A stretch of DNA of 64,000 bases, taken from contig NZ_JAPQER010000003.1 in NCBI RefSeq assembly GCF_026735135.1, positions 310,001-374,000 on the forward strand, in the 5' to 3' direction. A program made the position numbers and the translations under genes. The notes under the pieces are model-generated. The model was not told where the DNA came from, ran no database searches, and worked only from the letters and a program-made list of their open reading frames with translations. Origin of the DNA: Clostridium aestuarii (lineage in GTDB: Bacteria > Bacillota > Clostridia > Clostridiales > Clostridiaceae). This document shows, piece by piece, positions 42,823 through 50,434 of the stretch (position 1 is the first letter of the stretch; each line of letters opens with the position of its first letter).

Positions 42823-43416
42823 GTGGAAAGCATAAGGAAAATATTTAATGATAGAAAGATAAAGCCTATAGGTGAATATAGAAAAAGTGCAGTTATGGTT
42901 TTATTAGTTGAAGAAAATAATGAATTGTATATAGTATTTGAAAAAAGAGCGTTGACTTTAAAACATCAACCAGGAGATATATCTTTACCAGGGGGAATGA
43001 TAGAAAAAAATGAAACTTCAAGAGAAGCTGCTGTAAGAGAAACGATAGAGGAATTAAATGTTAAAAAAAGTGATATAGAAGTTATTGGTCAAATGGATTA
43101 TTTTATAAGTCCATATAGCTCAATTATGTATCCTTTTATTGGTCAGTTGCATACTAAAGATATCAAGCCTAATAAGGATGAAGTAGAGCATATTTTTACA
43201 GTACCGTTAAAATTTTTCTTAGAAAATCAACCAGCATGCCATAAATTTAAAATAAAGCCTCATTTTCAAGAAGACTTTCCTTTTGAACTTATTTATGGAG
43301 GTAAAAACTATAAATTCAGCACAAAAGAGTATAATCAATATTTCTATAAATATAAGGATTATGTAATATGGGGATTTACTGCGCTCATTATAAAGTCGTT
43401 TGTAGACACCCTATAA
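42823..43416 (+). CDS. NUDIX hydrolase, CoA pyrophosphatase-like
   Basis: A 197-residue protein. The NUDIX box runs from GGMIEKNETSREAAVRETIEE near residue 56 with the REXXEE core, preceded by KHQPGDISLPGG, the UPF0035 signature typical of CoA pyrophosphatases (NudL/YeaB). It would cleave CoA or oxidised CoA to 4-phosphopantetheine and ADP. Start is GTG 42823 with GGGGGAA about 7 bases upstream. The mosaic repeat begins at its stop codon. Confidence 0.85.
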   Translation: MESIRKIFNDRKIKPIGEYRKSAVMVLLVEENNELYIVFEKRALTLKHQPGDISLPGGMIEKNETSREAAVRETIEELNVKKSDIEVIGQMDYFISPYSSIMYPFIGQLHTKDIKPNKDEVEHIFTVPLKFFLENQPACHKFKIKPHFQEDFPFELIYGGKNYKFSTKEYNQYFYKYKDYVIWGFTALIIKSFVDTL

Positions 43417-43674
43417 GAAAAGTGCGCAGCACTTTTCTAGTTGACGTGCATATGTGAAAAATATGCATATGTAGTTGACGTTCACATGCCAAAAACACGG
43501 CATGTGAAGTTGACGTGATTTAACAGCAAGCTGTAAATTAGTTGACGTGCTCTATACGAGCAGTTAAAAAATTGTAGTTTTGCATTAGCAAAACATCCTT
43601 AACTCTCAACTACCCATATCAGCTAGCTGATGGGTACGTCAACTATAAGAATATTGTTACACAATATTCTTATA
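43416..43674. repeat. Mosaic array of stem-loops separated by TAGTTGACGT motifs
   Basis: Four direct copies of (T/A)AGTTGACGT at 43438-43447, 43472-43481, 43507-43516 and 43539-43548, and one inverted copy at 43636-43645. They separate hairpins with unrelated stems: 43416-43438 (ten-base arms), around 43449-43471, 43482-43505 (CACATGCC/GGCATGTG), around 43519-43538 (ACAGC/GCTGT), and a nested pair GTTTTGC/GCAAAAC inside AGTTAA/TTAACT (43562-43604). CCCAT..CAGCT/AGCTGATGGG follows (43612-43634), and the final 14-base stem is 43644-43674. Spacing of direct copies is 32-35 bases. No coding frame is evident. The remaining 43675-43747 holds only the next gene's leader. Confidence 0.85.
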
Positions 43675-43747
43675 TAGTGTTATAAAAATCAGTTTTAGGG
43701 GTATATTAAGGAATGAAAATAAAAGCTAAAATAAGGGGAATAGCTAA

Positions 43748-44983
43748 ATGAGGAAAAAAATTCTTAATGTAATTACTAAAACTTTGATATTATGTTCTGT
43801 TGGAACGTTTATAAATATGGGTGCTTTTATTAAAAGGGTAGAGGGTATTGAGGATAAACAAAATGATAATTTAATAGAAGAAATTTTAAAAAGGAAATCG
43901 GAATTGTTCGGAACTGTTTTGAGTAATCCAGAAAAGTATGAAGTTCAAATATTATATACGCAGATAGATAGAAACAGTGAAAATATACCGGATTTTAAAA
44001 CTTTTAAGTATAGAGTGGATAAAAATAAATACTTTTATCCAGCAAGTTCTGTTAAGCTTTCGGCTTGTGTTTTGGCTCTAGAAAAATTAAATAATTTAAA
44101 TATTGATAAGTATACACCTCTAAAGATAGAAAAAGAGAGAGCTAGTCAAAAGGCTGTTAGTAAAGATTATAGTTCTAAAAGCGGGTTGCCAACTATAGCT
44201 AATTATATTAAAAAGGTTCTAGTTGTAAGCGATAATAACAGCTTTGACAGATTATATGAATTTTTAGGTCAGGAGTATTATAATGAGACACTTTGGAAAA
44301 AAGGATATGAAGATGTGAAAATAATTCATAGATTAGGAAACTCTATGAATTATGAAGAAAATAGATATACAAATCCAATTGCTTTTTATCAAGGAAACAA
44401 AAAAATTTATAATCAGCCTATGATGTGTAACAAAAAAGTTTATACAAATAATATGAAAGGATTAAAAAAAGGAAAAGGATATATTAGAGGAAAAACATTT
44501 GTTAAATATCCAAAAGACTTTTCTAAATCTAATTATTTTTCTATTGAATGTTTACAGAATATACTAAAAGCTGTTATGTTTCCAGAAGCAGTTTCAACAC
44601 AAAAAAGATTTAATTTAAAAGAAGATGATTATGAATTTTTGAAAAAACATATGTGTATGCTTCCAAGAGAATGTGATAATCCCAAATATAATTTTAAGGA
44701 TAGCCATGTTAAATATTTCATGTTTGGTGATACTAGTAAAGCTATTCCTAAAAATATTAAGATATATAATAAAATAGGCTGTGCTTATGGTTATCTCATA
44801 GACAATGCTTATATATGTGATGAAAATAAAGGAATTGAGTTTATGCTAACTAGTGTAATTTACACAAATGCAAATGGAATTTTTAATGATGGAAAGTATG
44901 AATATTATAAAATAGGAATGCCTTTCCTAGCTAATTTAGGAAGAGAAATTTATAAATATGAAGAAAATAGAAGAAAAATTTAA
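43748..44983 (+). CDS. Exported serine hydrolase, class A beta-lactamase-like
   Basis: A 411-residue protein with an N-terminal signal or anchor segment (about 9-27). The beta-lactamase-fold active site has SxxK in PASSVKLSA near residue 100 and the SDN motif in VVSDNNSFD near residue 160. The third KTG element appears as NKIGCAYGY, with Ile in place of the Thr. This is a family of serine hydrolases not known to hydrolyse beta-lactams, and the physiological substrate is unknown. AAGGGGAA precedes ATG. It sits just after the mosaic repeat. Confidence 0.78.
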   Translation: MRKKILNVITKTLILCSVGTFINMGAFIKRVEGIEDKQNDNLIEEILKRKSELFGTVLSNPEKYEVQILYTQIDRNSENIPDFKTFKYRVDKNKYFYPASSVKLSACVLALEKLNNLNIDKYTPLKIEKERASQKAVSKDYSSKSGLPTIANYIKKVLVVSDNNSFDRLYEFLGQEYYNETLWKKGYEDVKIIHRLGNSMNYEENRYTNPIAFYQGNKKIYNQPMMCNKKVYTNNMKGLKKGKGYIRGKTFVKYPKDFSKSNYFSIECLQNILKAVMFPEAVSTQKRFNLKEDDYEFLKKHMCMLPRECDNPKYNFKDSHVKYFMFGDTSKAIPKNIKIYNKIGCAYGYLIDNAYICDENKGIEFMLTSVIYTNANGIFNDGKYEYYKIGMPFLANLGREIYKYEENRRKI

Positions 44984-45017
44984 ACAATCCCTAGAATCAT
45001 CATAGGGATTGTTTTTA
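44982..45017 (+). terminator. Terminator of the serine hydrolase gene
   Basis: Twelve-base perfect arms (44982-44993 and 45003-45014) followed by T-run. Overlaps the stop codon. Confidence 0.88.
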
Positions 45018-45054
45018 GTTGAATGTTATATTATTTAAAATAAAAATTATTCAT

Positions 45055-45396
45055 TTATTTTTCTTTTTTTCGAATTCCTAAGAAGATAATTGATATTACT
45101 ATAGCAGCTATATATGCAAATACATATAGCATATTAATTAGTCTAATTTTAAAGAAAAATTTTAAATATATAAATAACGCAAGTGATATTATAGCCCAAA
45201 ATACTGAAACATAGGACATTATATTATTCTTTTGCCTCCAAGTTTCACTTTTTTTCATTGTTCCTATAATTTTTTCTCTAGAGGGACTATTAGACGTAGT
45301 TTTGGTAATCAAAACTTTATAATATATAAAAAATGCAAAAGAAACAATAAATACACCTAAAAATAAGTATGATAATGAAATACTCGTAATATTCAT
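45055..45396 (-). CDS. Small membrane protein of unknown function
   Basis: A 113-residue protein with about three to four membrane helices: 8-28, then a charged loop (TTSNSPSREKIIGTMKKSETWRQKNN), then 58-75 and 84-106, and a basic tail. No family recognised. AGGTGTTG precedes ATG 45396. Stands alone; the 298 bases upstream to the next gene contain no clear feature apart from a possible promoter for the Cys-rich gene. Confidence 0.6.
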   Translation of the reverse strand: MNITSISLSYLFLGVFIVSFAFFIYYKVLITKTTSNSPSREKIIGTMKKSETWRQKNNIMSYVSVFWAIISLALFIYLKFFFKIRLINMLYVFAYIAAIVISIIFLGIRKKEK

Positions 45397-45694
45397 AACA
45401 ACACCTCTTATTCAGACTTTGTTAGTAGTATACCCTAGTATGAAAAAATAATTTATAGAGTCTGTTAATTAATTACAAGAAATTCAAAATAAGATTTTAT
45501 ATCTCTAAATTTACATTAATTATATGTAATATATCAAGGAAACTATTCAGAAAGTTATTATTTAATAAATCGGAAAAGGAATATTTTGAATATTATTTCT
45601 ATTTTTCAAGAATATGAAGAAAAAGTATTCAAATTTTACAGAAAATGGTTTATAATGTAAATAAATGATTATATTACATGGGGGGATGTTATCC

Positions 45695-45907
45695 ATGACT
45701 AAATGTCCATTTTTATCTACTTTTGAAAAAAAAGTAAACTGTTTTGAAGGTTGTCCATTTTATGAATGCTCAGATACAGATAAAGTCTGTCCTTTTAAAA
45801 CTCTTTCAAAAAATAGAAGGCTATTTTATAAGTATGAATTATTTAAAAATGATAATATGAATTTAGTAGAAGATTATGTACAAAAGGAATATTTAGAATA
45901 TTATTAA
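45695..45907 (+). CDS. Small cysteine-rich protein, probable metal binding
   Basis: A 70-residue protein with six cysteines in MTKCPFLSTF, NCFEGCPFYEC and KVCPFKTL, containing three CPF repeats, then a charged helical tail. This spacing looks like a zinc or iron-sulfur knuckle. The start is chosen at ATG 45695, nine bases after GGGGGG; ATGs at 45665 and 45686 lie before or at that site. No known family recalled with confidence. Followed by a strong terminator, so it is a free-standing small gene. Confidence 0.65.
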   Translation: MTKCPFLSTFEKKVNCFEGCPFYECSDTDKVCPFKTLSKNRRLFYKYELFKNDNMNLVEDYVQKEYLEYY

Positions 45908-45939
45908 AAGCAGAATGAAAAAGTTTCATTCTGCTTTTA
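45906..45939. terminator. Bidirectional terminator between the Cys-rich gene and pncB
   Basis: Fourteen-base perfect arms (45906-45919 and 45925-45938), with A- and T-tracts at the ends, serving converging genes. Confidence 0.85.
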
Positions 45940-45940
45940 A

Positions 45941-47416
45941 TTATTTATATAAATCAGAATATTTATTGAGCAGACTTTGTTTTAAATTCCAAAGTTGTTT
46001 TGAAAGATCTACATAATAAGCATGAGGATTTTCAAATCTTAATACTTCTTCCCAAAGTTTTTCTGTTTCTTTTTTTGCAAAACTTTGGATTTCTTTTACA
46101 GTAGGACTTTTGTAACAAGCTTTTCCTTTATCAAATATTTTAACCATTAAATCTTTGGCATAATAGTTATTTAATTTTTTCTTTTTCCAAGTATGAATTG
46201 GATCAAAAATTTCTAGTGGTTTAGTATCATCAATTATTTCATTATTTAGGCAGATCAAGTCTGCAATAGCTTTATCAGATGTTTTATCAAATAATCTATA
46301 TATTTTCTTGAATCCTGGGTTTGTTATTTTTTCTTCATTTTCACTTATTTTTATTTTTGGAATTATTTCATCATTTCCTTTTGTAGCTACTAACTTATAA
46401 ACTCCCCCAAAAACAGGTTCAGATCTAGCAGTTATTAGTCTTTCACCTACTCCAAAACTATCAACTTTAGCACCTTGACTAAGTACATCTGTGATAATAT
46501 GCTCATCTAGGGAATTTGAAATAGTTATTTTAACATCAGGGTATCCAGCATTATCTAATATTTTTCTACATTTCTTAGTTAAGTATGTAATATCACCACT
46601 ATCTATTCTTATTCCTTTAGGTTTATATCCCATTGGTGTTAATATTTCATCAAAAACTTTTATTGCACTAGGTAGACCTGATTTTAATACATTATAAGTA
46701 TCTACTAAAAGAAGACAATTTTCTGGGTAAGTCTTAGCCCATGCCGCGAAAGCCTCATATTCTGTAGCAAAAAGTTGAACCCAGCTATGAGCCATTGTAC
46801 CTGTAGCAGGAACTTTAAACATTTGTTCAGTGATAGTACAAGCTGTTGCAGAACATCCACCTATAATAGCTGCACGAGCACCATAAATTGCTCCATCATA
46901 ACCTTGAGCACGTCTAGAACCAAATTCCATTACAGGTCTACCATCTGCTGCTCTACAAATTCTATTTGATTTTGTAGCAATTAAAGTTTGATGGTTGATT
47001 GTAAGAAGAATCATTGTTTCTACAAATTGGGCTTGAATTACAGGACCGCTAACTGTAACTAAAGGTTCACCAGGAAAAACAGGATTACCTTCTGGTATTG
47101 CCCACACATCGCAAGTGAATTTGAAATTTTTTAAATAATCAAGAAATTTATCAGAAAAACAATTTTTGCTTCTTAAATATTGGATATCTTCTTCTGTGAA
47201 CTTTAAACGAGATAAATACTCTATCAATTGTTCAACTCCAGCCATTATGCAGTATCCACCACCATCAGGAACTCTTCTGAAGAACATATCAAAGTAAGCT
47301 ATGCTATTACCAACATTATTATCTAAATATCCATTTCCCATTGTTAATTCATAGAAATCTACGAGCATTGTTAAATTCCTACTGTTTTTAATATTAAAGA
47401 AATCGTTATTATTCAT
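45941..47416 (-). CDS. pncB: Nicotinate phosphoribosyltransferase
   Basis: Salvages nicotinate to nicotinate mononucleotide for NAD synthesis. The 491-residue long-type enzyme starts with LTMLVDFYELTMGNGYL, has EFGSRRAQGYDGAIYGARAA near residue 165, GTMAHSWVQLFATEYEAFAAWA near residue 209, DTYNVLKSG, and GIRIDSGD. GAGGAG precedes ATG 47416. A 16-base palindrome lies 24 bases upstream. Nicotinate supply also feeds the lar pathway, whose precursor is nicotinic acid adenine dinucleotide. Confidence 0.92.
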   Translation of the reverse strand: MNNNDFFNIKNSRNLTMLVDFYELTMGNGYLDNNVGNSIAYFDMFFRRVPDGGGYCIMAGVEQLIEYLSRLKFTEEDIQYLRSKNCFSDKFLDYLKNFKFTCDVWAIPEGNPVFPGEPLVTVSGPVIQAQFVETMILLTINHQTLIATKSNRICRAADGRPVMEFGSRRAQGYDGAIYGARAAIIGGCSATACTITEQMFKVPATGTMAHSWVQLFATEYEAFAAWAKTYPENCLLLVDTYNVLKSGLPSAIKVFDEILTPMGYKPKGIRIDSGDITYLTKKCRKILDNAGYPDVKITISNSLDEHIITDVLSQGAKVDSFGVGERLITARSEPVFGGVYKLVATKGNDEIIPKIKISENEEKITNPGFKKIYRLFDKTSDKAIADLICLNNEIIDDTKPLEIFDPIHTWKKKKLNNYYAKDLMVKIFDKGKACYKSPTVKEIQSFAKKETEKLWEEVLRFENPHAYYVDLSKQLWNLKQSLLNKYSDLYK

Positions 47417-47439
47417 TTTATTCTCCTCTGTCTTTATTG

Positions 47440-47455
47440 AAGTGTATATACACTT
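47440..47455. promoter_or_regulatory. 16-base palindrome upstream of pncB
   Basis: AAGTGTATATACACTT is a perfect two-fold repeat just upstream of the pncB ribosome binding site. NAD-salvage genes of Firmicutes are often controlled by the niacin-responsive repressor NiaR. Whether this matches its operator cannot be judged without the regulator, which is not in the window. Confidence 0.4.
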
Positions 47456-47641
47456 GATTAATTCAGTGTTACATATATTTTAATACTATATTAAAATTAT
47501 TACAATAATTTTTAGCAACTATGATGAAGTTAGATAGTTTAGTATATATAGTGAAATATTAGGGAAACTAAAATTTTATTTTAGGTGTTTATTACCATAA
47601 AAATGGTATATAATTTTATATAAGAAAAGTAGGTGGCAAAA

Positions 47642-49822
47642 ATGGAAACGGATGCAATAAGAACCCAATATTATAATTTAAGAGATAAAATAATAGAAAA
47701 AAAGTATGAAAAACTTAATATACAACAAAGAGAGGCTGTTTTGAGTAATGAAAAAAATCTAGCACTTATAGCATGTCCTGGAGCAGGAAAAACGACTACT
47801 CTTATTAGAAGAATAAATTATTTAACTACATTTGGTCCTATATATAAAACAAATTATATTCCTGAAAATGTAAAGTTAGAAGACATTAAAATTATGGAAA
47901 AATATTTAAATAGTGATACTATAATAAGTCCTAGAATAGAGTATTTATTAAAAAGTAAAGTAATACATCCAGGAAATATAATTGTAATGACCTTTACCAG
48001 AGCAGCTGCATTAAATATGAAAGAAAAATATAAAGGTATAAGTAATTCTAAAAACATACCTTTTTTTGGAACGTTTCATGGATTATTTTATAAGATATTA
48101 AGTAGATATTATAAAAAGATAAATATAATTGATCATTTAAAAGCGTATAGATTAATTAAAGGCGTATTATCTACTTATTTAGATGAAGTAAGTGATGAAA
48201 AAATAAAAGAAACGTTAAACAGCATATCATTTTATAAAACAAATAATATTACTATGGATAAATTTACAGCTACTATAAATAAAGATATTTTTGTAGAATG
48301 TTTTAGAAGTTATGAGGATTACAAAAAACAAAATAATTTATTCGATTTTGATGATTTGCAGATAAAATGTAGAGATATATTTTTAAATAATCATAAATTA
48401 TTAAATGGATATCAGAATCTTTTTAAATACATACTAGTAGATGAGTTTCAGGATTGTGATGAAATGCAAATAGATATATTAAAACTTTTAAATAAGTATA
48501 ATTCTATTTTTGCTGTTGGCGATGAAGATCAGTGTATTTACGGTTTTAGAGGCTCAAAGCCTGAATGTATGGTTAATTTTGATGAACATTTTAATAATGG
48601 CAAAAAACTATTTCTATCGATAAATTATAGATGTCCTAAAAGTGTAGTTTATATATCTAATAATTTAATTAAGAACAATAAGTTTAGAAATTATAAGAAT
48701 ATGAGATCATATAAAGAGAATGAACCTAAGATAAATGTTATGAATTATGCAAATGAAGGAAGACAAGCGGAAGATATTTCACTTAATATTTTAAAACTAA
48801 GAGAATTAGGAAAATATGATTATTGTAAAAATGCAGTTATTTATAGAACTAATATGGAAAGTAGAAGTATTATAGATGCTTTTATAAGAAAAAAAATTCC
48901 ATTCAAGTTGTTGGATAAAGAGTATAATTTTTTTAATCACTTTATTTGTAAGGATATTTTATCATATTTAAGGTTGAGTATAGACAGTACGGATAAAGAA
49001 AGTTTTTTAAGAATAATAAATAAACCTTTTAGATATATAAGCAAAATTAATATTGAAAAAGTAAAAAAGAATCAGTTAAAAGAAGATTGTTTTGAAAATT
49101 TAAAGGAAGTAAAAGATATACCAATTTTTCAGATTAAAACTATAGAAAATTTAAAAAAGGATATACAAAATTTAAATAAAATATCTTTAGAAGGGGCAAT
49201 AAGTTATATTTTATCTAGTTTAGGATATCATAATTTCTTAAAGGAATATAGTACCAAATTTAAATTAGATATATCAGAGTTGGAAGAAATTGTTGAAGAG
49301 TTTAAATCTTCAGCTAGAGAATATAAAACTATAATTACTCTTTTAGCTCATGTAGATGAAGTTGAAGAACAGATAAATAATATAAATAAAGATAAAGCTA
49401 AAGATGGGATTATATTAAGTACTATACATGGAGTAAAAGGTATGGAATTTAGAAATGTATTTATTATAAACTGTAATGAAGAAACTATACCTCATATAAA
49501 TAATATGCAAGATAATCTAGAAGAAGAGAGGCGGCTCTTTTACGTAGGATTAACGAGAGCTGAAGAAAATTTATGGTTATGTATATCAAATGAAATAAGG
49601 GGTAAAAATAAAAAAGTATCTAGGTTTATTAAAGAATGTAATGTGAATTTACTGCTTAAAAATACCTATAAAGAAGGAGAAAAAGTAGTACATAACACTT
49701 TTGGAGAGGGTGAAATAAAATTTATAGATGAAAAAAAAGTAGAAATAAAGTTTAAAGATAATATTATTAGAAGTTTTGACGTATTAGCAGTTTATAATAA
49801 TGGTTTAATTAAAAAGTCCTAG
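47642..49822 (+). CDS. UvrD/Rep-type superfamily 1 DNA helicase
   Basis: A 726-residue 3'-5' DNA helicase. Motif I is ACPGAGKTTTLI (near residue 41), Ia VMTFTRAAA, II VDEFQDCDEMQ, III GDEDQCIYGFRGS, IV INYRCPK, V STIHGVKGMEFRNVF and VI EEERRLFYVGLTRA. The C-terminal 50 residues (EKVVHNTFGEGEIKFIDEK) form the Tudor-like tail seen in PcrA-type helicases. ATG 47642 has AGGTGG 5 bases upstream; GTG 47633 overlaps that site. Probably a repair helicase additional to the main PcrA/UvrD. Confidence 0.9.
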   Translation: METDAIRTQYYNLRDKIIEKKYEKLNIQQREAVLSNEKNLALIACPGAGKTTTLIRRINYLTTFGPIYKTNYIPENVKLEDIKIMEKYLNSDTIISPRIEYLLKSKVIHPGNIIVMTFTRAAALNMKEKYKGISNSKNIPFFGTFHGLFYKILSRYYKKINIIDHLKAYRLIKGVLSTYLDEVSDEKIKETLNSISFYKTNNITMDKFTATINKDIFVECFRSYEDYKKQNNLFDFDDLQIKCRDIFLNNHKLLNGYQNLFKYILVDEFQDCDEMQIDILKLLNKYNSIFAVGDEDQCIYGFRGSKPECMVNFDEHFNNGKKLFLSINYRCPKSVVYISNNLIKNNKFRNYKNMRSYKENEPKINVMNYANEGRQAEDISLNILKLRELGKYDYCKNAVIYRTNMESRSIIDAFIRKKIPFKLLDKEYNFFNHFICKDILSYLRLSIDSTDKESFLRIINKPFRYISKINIEKVKKNQLKEDCFENLKEVKDIPIFQIKTIENLKKDIQNLNKISLEGAISYILSSLGYHNFLKEYSTKFKLDISELEEIVEEFKSSAREYKTIITLLAHVDEVEEQINNINKDKAKDGIILSTIHGVKGMEFRNVFIINCNEETIPHINNMQDNLEEERRLFYVGLTRAEENLWLCISNEIRGKNKKVSRFIKECNVNLLLKNTYKEGEKVVHNTFGEGEIKFIDEKKVEIKFKDNIIRSFDVLAVYNNGLIKKS

Positions 49823-50022
49823 ATTATAATATAGTATAACATAAAATAATATCATATATTATAAATATGAACTAAATATGATATACTATTAAAAAATAAT
49901 CTCATAAATATTGACGCATTTATATTAAATGTGTTAAGTTATTATCGTGAGGGTATTATGTTATAAAATCTTTTATTAATGAAAGATATGATATTAAAAT
50001 GATAAAATAAGGAGGGGTTGTT

Positions 50023-50316
50023 ATGATTCCATTTAAAAAAATGTGGGAAGATGTATCAGCTATAATTTCAGACAATACAATTGGGGAAATTGACATAGTA
50101 GAAAAATATAATACAGGATTTGTTATTTCAGAAGATGGTGTTACTAAATTTGTAAACAAAGATGATTTTGTTAATTTCTGGTGTAAAATGCTTTGCTTTA
50201 AAGAGTTTTCTAAAGAGGATGCAGATAAGGAAGATAAGTTGATATATGTATATGAAGTAATAAAGAACTTACCATATATAACTGAAAGTTCAAATGTTTT
50301 AAAATTAGTAGATTAA
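50023..50316 (+). CDS. Conserved hypothetical cytoplasmic protein
   Basis: A 97-residue acidic protein without signal or membrane segment. The centre (IGEIDIVEKYNTGFVISEDGVTKFVNKDDFVNFW) looks like a short beta meander followed by helices. Strong AAGGAGGGG precedes ATG. I know of no function. It stands alone, followed by a terminator. Confidence 0.65.
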   Translation: MIPFKKMWEDVSAIISDNTIGEIDIVEKYNTGFVISEDGVTKFVNKDDFVNFWCKMLCFKEFSKEDADKEDKLIYVYEVIKNLPYITESSNVLKLVD

Positions 50317-50377
50317 AATAAATAAACTAAATCTATAGTTTATTGAATAAAATAAGGCAATACTATATAATTTTATT

Positions 50378-50408
50378 AGGCTCATATTCTTAGAATATGA
50401 GCCTTTAT
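50378..50408 (+). terminator. Terminator before the FtsA-like gene
   Basis: Thirteen-base arms (50378-50390 and 50392-50404) with AGGCTCATATTCT and its complement, then TTTATATT. Serves the hypothetical gene at 50023, although it lies only 27 bases before the next start. Confidence 0.75.
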
Positions 50409-50434
50409 ATTATGTTGAAAGAGGAAGATAGAAT

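Noticed and set aside
43416..43674. CRISPR array
   Set aside because: The repeated word is only 10 bases, the intervening sequences are palindromic rather than unique spacers, one copy is inverted, and no cas genes are near.
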